Shown: positions 28,101 to 33,382, counted from the first letter of the stretch. The stretch is 36,691 nucleotides of DNA from Heterotrichella gracilis (GCA_032358255.1 JAULBX010027484.1:1-36691), one strand, 5' to 3'. The notes: generated from the sequence alone by a model not told the origin. Program-made: numbers and translations.

Positions 28101-29647
28101 GTTTGGCAAGTGTCATTTGGCAAATGGTCCGATTTTTTAAACACGGTGAACTTCGTGGGCTTATTGGATATTAATTATGTTAGACTGGTGCGAGCCAGTG
28201 GCCCATAACACCGCCTTTGCGCATCCCTTTCTCTTTCTTAGACTGGGAGGCGCAGGTTAGAACAGAGGCATAAGCCACCTTGGATACCCCTGAAGAACCT
28301 CAAGACATGACAAAATAGGGTAGCATGTATTTTTTCTTTTAATTGGAATGCCTAGTAAGATATAACAACCATATAGAGAAGGGAAGATGAGATCGATGGT
28401 CTTGCTGTGTCAAGTCAGCCCATCTGCCCTAGGTGGTAGTCCGGTCACAAAGTAAATGCCCCTACCATATAGGCAGCGGGCTAAAACACATCCTTGCAAC
28501 CGGCCGGTAGTAGAAAATGGGTGACATGCATAGGACAGATGTACTTCATTGAATAGAGTAAATAGAGGGGCTACTCAGGGACTGCAATTGTACACAGAAA
28601 TAAACCCAAGTTTACATAAACGAGGTTTGCCACCATTGCAATCATGGTGCGACTTAACCCTGTTTCCGTGCTGATAAACATTGCACACAGCTACCAATAA
28701 GTGGTACCACACCATTCAATCTGGCATCACCCGATCTGTCATACAAGGACTACTGCTACATCTGCCCAATTTCTGGTAAGACACCCACATGCTAATGTTA
28801 AAATGTAGTCCGCAGCATGCAGATCCAATACATTCATGTCTACATAGTCACCCAGCATGCTGTGCATGCCTGTGCATTGTGCGGGAACCCCCCTAAGGAC
28901 CGAGCATGCATGCATTCTCAATACAACTTTGCACTGTGTTCTCAAAAGTGCCATGGCAACTAGGACTTTCTAAGGTTTAAATCACACATGTGTCCACAGT
29001 AGGCATGTACAGCAACAACAAACAGGTTTAATGCCAATACTAGCCTGGCTGTCATGTGTGTGCTTTTTATTTGAGCATGTAACTTGCTATATGAATAAAA
29101 ATTAATGCAATTATCCTTGGGATTTCAACATGAAACCCAAATAATTCTAATATTCTCTGCTGTTGCGCGTATTAGGGACCCATCTTGCAACACTTGCTGA
29201 AACAACTGTCTCAGTGTACCTGAATTCACCCAATGACAATATGCATGAGCCTTTTTCTGGGTCAACCTAATGTATTCCTTGTAACTTATCATATGGCTTG
29301 CCTGATATTCTGTTCCCTAATCATCTTATTGCTTAAAAGTGTCCAGCCAGAACAAATCCGGCAAACCACTAAGAACTTGTTTCCCTGTTCTGCAGGCTCT
29401 ACATTTGACATACAAGGCGCAGAATCTTGCAAAACGCTACATAAATGCTATGAGCAAGGTCAACTTGACTGCCCAGCGGACTATGGATGCCTTTGAAGTC
29501 GACGTCTTGCAGGCAATGGAAAAACAGCAGCTGCTAACAAGCATTTACAAGGACCTTTGTGATTTGTTTCCTGCTGTAGATAGGGTAAAATATATTCCGT
29601 CACACAATGGTAGCAGCGAAGAAATCCCGCTGGATATGGCTCCGTGA
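7028..29647 (+). CDS. CCDC40: CCDC40/FAP172-like axonemal coiled-coil protein, 14 exons
   Basis: Exons: 7028-7153, 7264-7467, 7545-7654, 7754-8036, 11941-12138, 12225-12362, 14037-14213, 14880-15072, 15903-16107, 20753-20918, 21013-21156, 24243-24398, 26891-27142, 29396-29647. All introns are GT-AG, all junctions keep phase, and the total is 867 codons plus stop. Recognition rests on ordered matches to remembered CCDC40: ELYGWQQQL early, SKWTSSLNSVQKRDEALQ before residue 241, RRQWIRLQTELV in exon 9, MAKLNNLLANN in exon 10, LFWERK in exon 11, and a C-terminal YKDLCDLFPAV. Exons 11-14 keep almost the same length as the animal protein. CCDC40 pairs with CCDC39 as the 96-nm ruler on doublet microtubules that positions inner dynein arms and the nexin-dynein regulatory complex. 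The product is coiled coil with no membrane segments. The ATG is the first after an in-frame TGA at 6980. About 57 residues seem missing between exons 8 and 9, so a pseudogene or an unrecognised exon is possible. Confidence 0.82.
7264..7467 (+). CDS. CCDC40: CCDC40 exon 2 (residues 43-110)
   Basis: Acceptor GGTGTAG|GTTGCG, donor CTGAAG|GTAACG, phase 0 at both ends, 68 codons. Carries ELYGWQQQLALAQQQL, the counterpart of the conserved NLYEVQQHL-type heptads of the family. Confidence 0.8.
7545..7654 (+). CDS. CCDC40: CCDC40 exon 3 (residues 111-147)
   Basis: Acceptor CTGCAG|GTTCAG; donor GGCACA|GTCTTG, which is weak. A second donor at CATACA|GTTGAC, 21 bp downstream, is also phase-compatible and would add seven residues. 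I prefer the first because its product, TTRRLAQSANIVETE, aligns more compactly with the family. Confidence 0.65.
7754..8036 (+). CDS. CCDC40: CCDC40 exon 4 (residues 147-241)
   Basis: Acceptor TTTCAG|GTCAGC, donor CTGCAG|GTAAGG. Encodes a long heptad stretch ending LVSKWTSSLNSVQKRDEALQ, the most diagnostic CCDC40 signature in the window: Trp-x-Ser-Ser-Leu followed by Arg-Asp-Glu-Ala. Confidence 0.88.
8570..9384. pseudogene. unidentified decayed coding sequence in CCDC40 intron 4
   Basis: The interval has protein-like frames broken by shifts. On the minus strand, frames over 9142-9380, then about 9000-9140, then 8848-9096 could be one ORF with two frameshifts; the last has MWDHGGDWSWTNIEPSSHQF and ALIPPANKLASGT. 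On the plus strand 8601-8801 and 9022-9417 are also open for 66 and 131 codons. I recognise no family on either strand. It ends against the 3' tail of LINE copy B. It may be a TE- or virus-derived fossil or a gene fragment. A poly-C run lies near 8332. Confidence 0.25.
9385..11428 (-). mobile_element. LINE family 1 copy B, 5'-truncated
   Basis: Minus-strand copy with its 3' tail at about 9385-9450, shared base for base in large part with copy G (TAATCGAGTGG ... TTACAAGCTTTAATTTGACAGTC). It continues through the C-terminal region (10418-10615, VLPYGCEVWGKQYMQ) and the reverse transcriptase (10808-11110). There the GCPLSPALFGLY and LLYADAIVIL motifs read in one frame, but YADD has become YADA. 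Similarity stops in the RT fingers near 11428 (a GITVGD-like site), so it was cut short during insertion or later. It lies in CCDC40 intron 4. Confidence 0.85.
11465..11645 (+). mobile_element. LINE family 1 copy C, 3' fragment
   Basis: The plus-strand frame reads FFGGKCGATQAPL and SPGWLPECV, equal to the C-terminal end of the LINE (compare FFGSKCGANVAPL in copy G). It ends in GGTTGGCTGCCTGAAT and a diverged tail. It abuts the truncated 5' side of copy B in opposite orientation. Because it has its own 3' end it is a separate insertion and not the inverted 5' part of copy B. Confidence 0.75.
11941..12138 (+). CDS. CCDC40: CCDC40 exon 5 (residues 242-307)
   Basis: Acceptor CTCAATAG|GTACTA, donor TACCAG|GTTGTG, phase 0, 66 codons. 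Begins VLEESIRQACQQQ directly after RDEALQ of exon 4, matching the order in the family. It is rich in Lys, Glu and Gln, as expected for coiled coil. Confidence 0.8.
12225..12362 (+). CDS. CCDC40: CCDC40 exon 6 (residues 308-353)
   Basis: Acceptor GATCTGTAG|GGCAGG, donor ATCAAG|GTATGG, phase 0, 46 codons. Encodes NEKYSRHLRANKKENLLHHQ; intron 5 is only 86 bp. The nearby AG five bases later would put a stop in frame, so the first AG is chosen. Confidence 0.72.
12363..13799. other. CCDC40 intron 6, no recognised element
   Basis: A 134-codon open frame at 12490-12894 and minus-strand frames at 12718-12954 and 13079-13384 show no motif I know, and none is needed to keep the CCDC40 frame. I see no terminal repeats. 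Confidence 0.4.
13800..13990 (+). mobile_element. SINE copy 2, diverged
   Basis: From about 13845 it aligns with the SINE at 27193 over about 145 bp. It shares GGCACGAAAGTG, AGCCTTGGCTCTAGGACT and a TTCAAA(A)G..TGGAA(A/T)GCA end, with many substitutions between. The (TTAC)n tail is lost. The copy ends about 45 bp before the acceptor of CCDC40 exon 7. Confidence 0.65.
14037..14213 (+). CDS. CCDC40: CCDC40 exon 7 (residues 354-412)
   Basis: Acceptor AATGGCAG|GCTTAT, donor AAAGAG|GTGAGA, phase 0, 59 codons. Encodes AYDVEYLDKLLDGS and ends NRVDIGNKE. It continues from exon 6 without an apparent gap relative to the family. Confidence 0.72.
14505..14695 (+). mobile_element. LINE family 1 copy H, 3' fragment
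   Basis: CTATGATGGCATTTC at 14561 and GGGCTGCCTGAATGTGA near 14665 match the C-terminal and 3' end of the LINE (TTATGATGGCATTTC and GGCTCCCTGAATATGA in copy A) with strong divergence between. It lies in CCDC40 intron 7. Confidence 0.6.
14880..15072 (+). CDS. CCDC40: CCDC40 exon 8 (residues 413-477)
   Basis: Acceptor TTTTTTGCAG|AGTCAG after a strong pyrimidine run; donor ACAGCAG|GTAAAA leaves a single G (phase 1). Encodes SQIARNALHALSV and KSFIEKVLEQI, then a Thr/Ser-rich stretch. The family continues with about 57 more residues that are not found before exon 9. Confidence 0.78.
15268..15333. repeat. 18-bp imperfect inverted repeat in intron 8
   Basis: GGTCAGACGTTTGTAACG at 15268-15285 is answered by CGTTACAAGTCGTCTGACC at 15315-15333, with one extra base and one mismatch. 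The arms extend loosely outwards through GATC/TTTT words. It may be the remnant of a tiny MITE. Confidence 0.55.
15404..15808. mobile_element. hAT-like MITE in CCDC40 intron 8
   Basis: This 405-bp element starts TAGGGATTCAAAATAC and ends with the complement of TAGGGATTCAAGATACG. It is flanked by a perfect 8-bp duplication GTTTTTTG (15396-15403 and 15809-15816). It is AT-rich, non-coding, and full of ACGTA words near both ends. The 8-bp target site and A-GGG ends fit hAT elements, although the first base is T where many hATs have C. Confidence 0.85.
15903..16107 (+). CDS. CCDC40: CCDC40 exon 9 (residues 477-545)
   Basis: Acceptor CACATCAG|GGACAC; the G left from exon 8 completes GGG. The donor CAACA|GTAAGT is consensus, phase 2. 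Encodes GTQEASIKKLQQENF then RRQWIRLQTELVNVQQ, a clear match to the W-[IL]-RLQ-x-E motif of CCDC40. An upstream AG at 15858 would run into a stop. Confidence 0.85.
16313..16545 (-). mobile_element. LINE family 1 copy D, 3' part
   Basis: Minus-strand 3' end (TTTGACAGTCACATTCATGG ...) with the GGTATAGTGGACATTCAAG block of the C-terminal knuckle region. It is interrupted at 16545 by a DNA transposon and resumes at 17906. It lies in CCDC40 intron 9. Confidence 0.8.
16546..17903. mobile_element. TA-inserting DNA transposon with GC-rich core, non-autonomous
   Basis: The ends are CCGTACTGGCGATAAGGG and the complement of CCGTACTGGCGATAGGGG. The match continues through TTGGCCCCC, about 27 bp with one mismatch. 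TA dinucleotides flank both sides (16544-16545, 17904-17905), and removing the insert restores the LINE sequence TTCAACA..ATGCTGTCC seen in copy B. The core, about 16590-17640, is GC- and CpG-rich, unlike everything around it. It has open frames on both strands (for example 16998-17573 +) with no transposase motif I recognise. The word GGGGCGAA occurs four times near the right end. A TA target fits Tc1/mariner-like elements, but assignment needs a related autonomous copy. Confidence 0.85.
16631..16653. repeat. (GTCA)n microsatellite
   Basis: About five units of GTCA inside the TA-inserting transposon. Confidence 0.85.
17906..18112 (-). mobile_element. LINE family 1 copy D, 5' part
   Basis: Resumes the LINE after the nested transposon: ATGCTGTCCTGTTGTAG, GTGTCTCCAACTACCTG and CACAAGTCCCAAGTCAAATA match copies B and G. 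Similarity ends at TAGTTTTCCTAC near 18112, so the copy is strongly 5'-truncated. Confidence 0.8.
18113..18864. other. intron 9 sequence with a Cys-rich minus-strand frame
   Basis: A 168-codon minus-strand frame (18136-18642) includes CPCVPCGRECQHCFTRKG, cysteine-rich but unassigned. The word GGCAAGGACCATGCGAT near 18421 recurs inverted at about 26434-26450, suggesting an old shared repeat. No terminal repeats were found. Confidence 0.3.
18865..19950 (+). mobile_element. LINE family 1 copy E, 5'-truncated
   Basis: Starts within the C-terminal region (TTGCAGTTTGTGTGGCAGAA, encoding LQFVWQKH) and runs to the 3' UTR and TGTCAAATAAATCTTGTAAA. The frame at 19567-19977 keeps a C-x2-C ... H-H pattern (LCQNCTTIGQHPCEDEHH). 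It carries a tiny reversed LINE insert at 19303-19360. It lies in CCDC40 intron 9. Confidence 0.82.
19303..19360 (-). mobile_element. 58-bp LINE family 1 stub with 8-bp TSD
   Basis: The insert reads as the reverse complement of the LINE 3' end (GGGAGCCAACCCTGGCTCAC). It is flanked by AGGTCAAA at 19295-19302 and 19361-19368. Copy A is uninterrupted at this point (GAGGTCGAACACAGTC). It is an extremely 5'-truncated retrotransposition event into another LINE. Confidence 0.8.
19951..20752. other. intron 9 right part, one shared repeat
   Basis: A stretch at about 20085-20160 (GCAGGAAAATTGGGCAAGTC) recurs diverged at about 36460-36525 (GCAGGAAAATCGGGCATGTC). An open frame at 20096-20461 has no recognisable motif. 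Confidence 0.4.
20753..20918 (+). CDS. CCDC40: CCDC40 exon 10 (residues 545-600)
   Basis: Acceptor TTCCACTAG|GTACAC; its first G completes the split Gln codon from exon 9. Donor CTTCAG|GTGAGA, phase 0. Encodes ADRLNADMAKLNNLLANN, close to the family's DL-x-KLN-x-L-x-N-KN motif. Confidence 0.87.
21013..21156 (+). CDS. CCDC40: CCDC40 exon 11 (residues 601-648)
   Basis: Acceptor CGTTGCAG|GAGGAA, donor TTCCAG|GTACCT, phase 0, 48 codons; intron 10 is 94 bp. Encodes EEEKACVNLQVQYET and ALFWERKVTLEHQ, where F/L-W-E-[RK]-K is a conserved family landmark. Confidence 0.87.
21320..21455 (+). mobile_element. LINE family 2 C-terminal fragment
   Basis: Matches the copy at 32580-32710: GCAACAAAGCAT-like start, TTGATACATTTAGGAC against TTGGCACATTTAGGAC, and GGTAGGTTAAAGGGGGTAAGG. 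The frame reads IRLRWLIHLGHFP, the RLRWLGHV-type motif at the C-terminus of many LINEs. Confidence 0.65.
21460..23280. other. intron 11 sequence, two exon-like ORFs of unknown meaning
   Basis: Near 22118-22171 an 18-codon open segment sits between CTATCAG and a GTATTG donor. At 22309-22533 a frame follows ATCAG| and encodes a Cys-containing segment (CFCERHFEQINTLRN). Neither is needed for CCDC40, whose exons 11 and 12 join with the same length as the animal protein. They could be alternative exons, exons of a nested gene, or chance. Confidence 0.25.
23281..23352 (+). mobile_element. LINE family 1 copy F, 3' stub
   Basis: CCAACAGTCTTGCAAGCCCG, then GGTTGGCTCCCTGAATGTGA and the tail CTGTCAAATAAAATCTTG. 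Only the last 70 or so bases of the LINE are present. It lies in CCDC40 intron 11. Confidence 0.8.
23353..24200. other. intron 11 right part, nothing recognised
   Basis: Open frames up to 100 codons (23426-23728 +) have hydrophobic, non-repetitive translations without known motifs. I see no splice pattern or repeats that would support a gene. Confidence 0.35.
24243..24398 (+). CDS. CCDC40: CCDC40 exon 12 (residues 649-700)
   Basis: Acceptor CACCCGCAG|CATGAC, donor CAGAAG|GTGAAT, phase 0, 52 codons. Encodes DTVNLRTHVQQLRAQLADFT and KGQERLMLTVERLL, the counterpart of the family's EIHRM-x-L-RL ... KQQEKMI segment. The spacing from the exon 11 Trp to Leu-Met equals that of the animal protein. 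Confidence 0.82.
24490..24560 (+). mobile_element. LINE family 2 fragment
   Basis: TGCAGTGGTGCTGACAACCC ... GGGGCTGACAGC ... AAGGCA matches 32436-32492. That sequence belongs to the C-terminal region of the larger family 2 copy. It lies in CCDC40 intron 12. Confidence 0.6.
25203..25649 (+). CDS. hypothetical ORFs inside CCDC40 intron 12
   Basis: Two overlapping frames are open here. One (25193-25519) is Arg-rich and mildly heptad-like (RRRRKTARVCNRQVVLRNMH, VRKDIARVQSG). It could start at the acceptor CGGCAG|AGAACG in phase 0, compatible with exon 12. The other (25215-25649, 144 codons) ends KKARCRLLRKTISP. Base composition is richer in GC than the surrounding intron. I first read it as an extra CCDC40 exon, but exons 12 and 13 join in phase with family spacing without it, and no good donor closes it. 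It may be an alternative exon, a nested gene or a TE remnant. Product unknown. Confidence 0.25.
   Translation, partial: RERGVCRRVLKIEVGDASGGPKMHRQSADVVKLHGFATGRSYCGICIMYEKILQGCRADGASCWMRMHLTFLTFQSSHAYARAYAASLLVLKESRRVIQLVMLYFDLGSGQRRALLASCGTLSGTTGCTPVGALKKARCRLLRKTISP
25650..26890. other. intron 12 right part, nothing recognised
   Basis: Contains a GAACCCTAAACCC word at about 25659, a C-rich run at about 26447-26463 and scattered short frames. No element or RNA gene is recognised. Confidence 0.35.
26891..27142 (+). CDS. CCDC40: CCDC40 exon 13 (residues 701-784)
   Basis: Acceptor GTGCCACAG|GGGGCA, donor ATTTCAG|GTACAT, phase 0, 84 codons. Encodes TWDRQLEYVMQQGKESD and KANLEHVVKSTL. Together with exon 14 it has the same number of residues as the animal protein from its KIRD-type segment to the YPQF-type end. 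Confidence 0.8.
27193..27436 (+). mobile_element. tRNA-related SINE, 14-bp TSD
   Basis: The element is flanked by a perfect 14-bp duplication CTGTAGCTGATGTC (27179-27192 and 27437-27450). Near its 5' end it has a Pol III B-box-like GATTCGAATCC (27209-27219) in a GGGTCGCAG context typical of tRNA T-arms. No A box precedes it, so the head is probably truncated. The body ends in a (TTAC)n run from 27414. Two diverged relatives occur, near 13800 (+) and at 36602 (-). It sits in CCDC40 intron 13, 36 bp past exon 13. Confidence 0.87.
27451..29395. other. CCDC40 intron 13 remainder
   Basis: I recognise no gene, TIR element or LINE piece here. ATGCATGC-type self-complementary words are frequent near 28790-28920. 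Open frames (27830-28084 +, 28739-28954 -) lack motifs. Confidence 0.4.
29396..29647 (+). CDS. CCDC40: CCDC40 exon 14, terminal (residues 785-867)
   Basis: Acceptor GTTCTGCAG|GCTCTA in phase 0, ending in TGA at 29645-29647. Encodes ALHLTYKAQNLAKRY and LLTSIYKDLCDLFPAVDRV, matching the ILDRVRDEYPQF-type end of CCDC40, followed by a short divergent tail. Confidence 0.87.
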   Translation, partial: ALHLTYKAQNLAKRYINAMSKVNLTAQRTMDAFEVDVLQAMEKQQLLTSIYKDLCDLFPAVDRVKYIPSHNGSSEEIPLDMAP

Positions 29648-29735
29648 CACATAATATTTGGCTCTTGACTATCAGACCGATGCATTCATGGGCAGCAAAC
29701 AACCAGGTTAATGTTTACACAAGGATATAAGTTAC

Positions 29736-29740
29736 TGTAA
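29736..29740 (+). terminator. possible TGTAA polyadenylation signal
   Basis: TGTAA lies 89 bp after the CCDC40 stop codon. It is the usual near-upstream poly(A) element in chlorophycean algae. Its relevance depends on the organism, and the motif is short. Confidence 0.3.
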
Positions 29741-30418
29741 AAACAGGGAGCTTTTGCGCACCCAATGGCCTGCCACTCCCAGACGAAACCCTCTCACTCC
29801 CAGCCACTCCCAGACAAAAACCTGGCGATCACCAAAATCGCACAACCGTCGATGAGCCGTTCACAAGCCGCAGCCATGGCACCGAACACGTCCCCGCGAC
29901 AGTTGATATCGCCATTTTACACCTTGGGTATTCAGCTTTGGTTTTGAACCAGGGTGCAACAATGAAGGAAGGAATATTAAAGGGGCGGCAGCGCCGTAGC
30001 CGTTTCCGGGAGCTCCGCACACCCGGGTCAAGCGGCCATACACAGCGACACAGAGTGCAGGACTACAGCTTGCATTCTGGGGCCAGGAAAATTTCAGGCG
30101 CCCCAAAGGGCGGGTAACCCTCATGCAAAGACAAGCCTAAAACAAGGGAAGGCACTGCCAGTGGCGGCCACTAACAGCTGGGCGTGCCTCCTGGGAGCAA
30201 CCTCGCGTCATGCGGGTTTCGTCATTGGTCCCGGGGGTCCTCAGAATAAAAGCCAGTTCAATCATGGAAAGCAGGAACAACAAGCCGCACAAAGCAAACC
30301 AGGCCACAATTCCTATGAATTATGTATACATGCAACAGAATGGCAAACAACGAAGGTAGCAAGGTGCCATGCGGCATGTCAATAGCTTTAATGTGCCCAA
30401 TTACAACCCCACGAACGT
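29741..30418. other. GC-richer intergenic stretch, no gene recognised
   Basis: CACTCCCAG is repeated three times around 29773-29812. Between 29860 and 30240 CpG content rises, and both strands are open for 60-90 codons without motifs. It could be promoter DNA of an unseen gene or a decayed element. Confidence 0.35.
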
Positions 30419-30426
30419 GTCATTAG

Positions 30427-31146
30427 TAGGTATGTGCACCCCGTATATACGCGTATATACGCTATACTCGTATACACGGGTATATACGCGTCTATTTCCA
30501 AAACGGTCGTGTCATATACGTATAAGCCATGCAATCATTTTCGAGGAATTCTCGTGCAGCAGCGGCTCTAGTAGCTAGCTAATAGGCTTTCCCTTGGTAT
30601 ACTATGGCTGCTTGACGTTGCTAACGACTACAGAACCTCATAGCACGTCTACAACGGGAGGTGGCGTTCAAAAATGCAAGAACACAGTGCTCCAGATGCC
30701 TTAATCGACCGTTGAAACGAGTATTTTAACCCCTGTGGTGTCTTTCGTGGTCGGAACTGTGCACAGTGCCCCTAGGAACACCAAACCTAGGTGCACCTCT
30801 TACAGCCAAGTGTGTGCGCATACGTCCCTGGGTGTGCATTGGCTGTGGTGGCACAATTTTGCATTTTAGGGTTTGTGGTTTAGGGTTTAGGGTGCTGCTG
30901 AGTGTTGTGTACAGTGCTCTACTTGGTATTTCTCAGGCAGAACTGACCAACTCTTGCCTTTAGGTGCATGCCTCTGGGTAGTAGTGCCTTATAAGGGGTT
31001 AATAAAAGCTTTCCATGTTCCTTGCACTGTTTATCAATATTTTCAAAACATATACGCTTTATTAATCAGTATAAACGGGTATATACGGGTATATACGGGT
31101 TTATGAGAGTATATGAGAAAAATATATACGCATTCGCACATCCCTA
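30427..31146. mobile_element. hAT-like non-autonomous element, 8-bp TSD
   Basis: This 720-bp element starts TAGGTATGTGC and ends GCACATCCCTA, an inverted repeat with one mismatch. It is flanked by GTCATTAG at 30419-30426 and 31147-31154. Behind the termini both ends carry repeated TATATACG/CGTATATA words (30441-30495 and 31075-31135). The interior holds TTTAGGG-like motifs (30864-30892) and no transposase. The T-A-G-G start is shared with the MITE at 15404, so both may use one transposase family. Confidence 0.85.
30864..30892 (+). repeat. short telomere-like TTTAGGG run
   Basis: TTTTAGGGTTTG, then GTTTAGGGTTTAGGG inside the hAT-like element: two perfect and one imperfect plant-type units. 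Confidence 0.6.
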
Positions 31147-31236
31147 GTCATTAGTAACCAAACCTGTCCAATAGGCTGACCTTACTCAGTTCCAGTGGCG
31201 GTGCCAGTGGCCTGGGCCAGACCCTCCTAGGGTCTT

Positions 31237-31303
31237 TAGGCCCCCTCTGAGTCTCACTGAGCTGACTCGGCTGAGCCGCTCAGCAGTGACCCTAGGGGGC
31301 CTA
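31237..31303. repeat. GC-rich imperfect hairpin
   Basis: TAGGCCCCCT (31237-31246) pairs perfectly with AGGGGGCCTA (31294-31303). The inner arms pair in part (CACTGAGC against GCTCAGCAGTG). Confidence 0.6.
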
Positions 31304-31690
31304 GACTCTAGCCTAGGTGACCGCCTGGCAGGCTGACTGTGAGGGACCAACAATTGTTGTTGTGGGAGTGCACAATCGTGAGAGGATTAAACATCATCCA
31401 TAATGGTTCGGGTCTTCATACCCCGACGACAGCAGCGATTTTGGAGTGAAACGGACACAATTATCAGGGTCGCCCGATTGAATGTAATCAATCCCCAGCT
31501 GTGTAATCAACGCTAGCAGTCCCCAGCTGCGTATCTGTTCGTTTTGCGCTATTTTTGGCTGTTAGATGGCCACTTACAATCTCAAAGTGAAACAGACGTA
31601 CTTTGTATGAGCTTGGACGTCCGCTTCAAGTGAATGGTTGCGTCTCGTGACACGAGTTGCGCCACATATACATGCATGCATGTATTCGTT

Positions 31691-31722
31691 GCCGTCAAGC
31701 ACATCGCGTAGTGCTTGACGGC
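31691..31722. repeat. 12-bp perfect stem-loop
   Basis: GCCGTCAAGCAC and GTGCTTGACGGC are separated by the 8-base loop ATCGCGTA. It is preceded by ATGCATGCATG. Confidence 0.75.
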
Positions 31723-31965
31723 ACTAGTACACTTCAAGTGCACGCAAGTGCAACTGATACAGCAAATTTCTTATGTTGCTTACTGACGCACGGACCTTGG
31801 ACGTGGTATTGTTGTGGTCGTGGTCGTAAAATATAGCAGGTAGGGCTAGGCAAACTTGGAGCAGGGAACAACCTCCAGCAGGTAGTAGTTCCCCTCCAGA
31901 AAGCACTGTATGTGTAAGTAGAGGTGGCGAGTTGTACTGTTCTTGGTTGTATTCAGGATGGCCAG

Positions 31966-32009
31966 TTTGAGGGTTTAGGGTTGTGAACCCTAAAAGTGGA
32001 ACCCTCAAA
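31966..32009. repeat. nested palindrome sharing the 11-nt tip of the 2538-3825 transposon
   Basis: Outer arms TTTGAGGGTT / AACCCTCAAA, inner arms TTAGGGTT / AACCCTAA around GTG. The right side contains GGAACCCTCAA (31998-32008), identical to the right end of the transposon at 3815-3825. Confidence 0.6.
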
Positions 32010-32179
32010 GCATGCACTGTGCACTTGGTGAGTTTAATTTGGTTGTCCAGATGGGTGCAAGGGCTATGTGTCACACATATGTTTAGCAGCTAAAAGCTAA
32101 TATAGGTGTTATTAAGGTGCCTGTTTGGTGGTGTTCACGCCACACAATACCTAATAGCCCACTTTGGGCACTCCCAATT

Positions 32180-32830
32180 TTCCTGGACCAAAAGCGGTAA
32201 TTTACTGGCACTTGTTACCCTCGAGGAGCATACCTCGAGGGAGCTGCCAGTGGTTATATTAGATGGTCAGCAGGTGGATGTTGTGGACAAGTTTTCTTGT
32301 TTAATAAGTGTTTTAAATGGTGATAACACTTTAGATGCGGAGATATCACACCGCCTTAGCCGTGCAGGTGGTGCATCGCTAAGAGGTGTTTTGGGGCACA
32401 ACAGACGCATTAGTCTGCGCACAAAATGTGTTTTGGTGCAGTGGTGCTGACATCCCTTTTATGGGGCTGACAGCGGTGCTATAAGGCAGCTTCAAATCGA
32501 TAGATTCAATGGGCTCTTTGTGTAAGGGCGCTGCGTGGGGTTTCAAGGCTGGCACGCACCCTGTTTCTTCTCTCATTAAACCGTGTGGGCAACAAAGCAT
32601 AAGTGACAAACGCAGGGACGTTAAGCTAAGCTGGTTGGCACATTTAGGACCTGTACCGCACGCTCGGGTTACTACATGTATGGTGTGTGGTAGGGTAGAG
32701 GGGGCAAAGGGGGTACGTAAGCCCAGGGCCACGTGGGCGCCAAGCGGCTTGGCTGCACTGCATGATGAGCAAGAATGACAGCTGATCTGGCTGTATTGTA
32801 TGTATTGCTGGAATGCATGCAACTAACACC
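32180..32830 (+). mobile_element. LINE family 2, C-terminal part of reverse transcriptase ORF
   Basis: The frame to 32450 reads LPVVILDGQQVDVVDKFSCL, then LDAEISHRLSRAGGASLRGV and RRISLRTK. This is the post-palm region of LINE RTs (compare the DG..V..V..F.YLGS ... EI..RI..A pattern). After frameshifts, 32580-32778 encodes VKLSWLAHLGPVPHARV, the RLRWLGHV-type C-terminus. The 3' piece GGCTGTATTG...GCTGGAATGCATG (32788-32825) recurs at 34028. It differs from family 1 in all these segments. It is 5'-truncated and dead. Confidence 0.75.
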
Positions 32831-32889
32831 AATGACTGCATACAACAACATCCATAAAACAGGGCCGACAACCATCACACACTCGCAGG

Positions 32890-33065
32890 ACTGATAGACG
32901 AGCTGACTTGTGTAGGTAACTACTCAGACTTTGTTAATAAGTTCACTGAAGTGACAGTGTCCGCACTATTTGGCTTGGAGGCGGTCTTTGAGAAATCTAG
33001 AAATGTCTCTCATCAAGCTTGGAGTGTAAAAAAACACAGCAATAGCCATAGCCACAATGACCAAA
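32890..33065 (+). pseudogene. possible LINE linker fragment
   Basis: A short open frame reads IDELTCVGNYSDFVNKFTEV, then SHQAWSVKKH before a stop. The pattern of an acidic segment, then W and basic residues resembles the endonuclease-RT linker of LINEs (PWW/WFD region). Which family it would belong to is unclear; it may be unrelated. Confidence 0.3.
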
Positions 33066-33324
33066 GTCTACATTAAGTCCGATTTCATGTGATTGAATCA
33101 AATGGCTCAACAAATTTTACTGCACCAAGGTTCATCTGGAACCATCCCACAACGTCACGTAGTACAACACACACGGTGAGGGGAGGGCCAAGGCCTGTAC
33201 CCGGGTGATACGGAATGCGATATACGGTAGTATTTAGCCGCTGGGTAGATCGTGATCATTATTTCCTTTTGGTTGGTTGCCATCTGTATCACCGGGTCAG
33301 ACCCTTAGGCCTGGCCAGGCTTCT

Positions 33325-33382
33325 GCCTTTATAACACTGAGCCTTTATAACACTCAGAGTACTCTATAACACTCAGAGCACT
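33325..33382 (+). repeat. short tandem repeat TATAACACT(C/G)AG
   Basis: Three or four imperfect units of TATAACACTCAGAG with small spacers. Confidence 0.6.

Larger units (their letters stand above)
31155..32180. other. intergenic, hairpins only
   Basis: No gene is recognised. It contains three palindromic structures listed separately. Confidence 0.4.
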
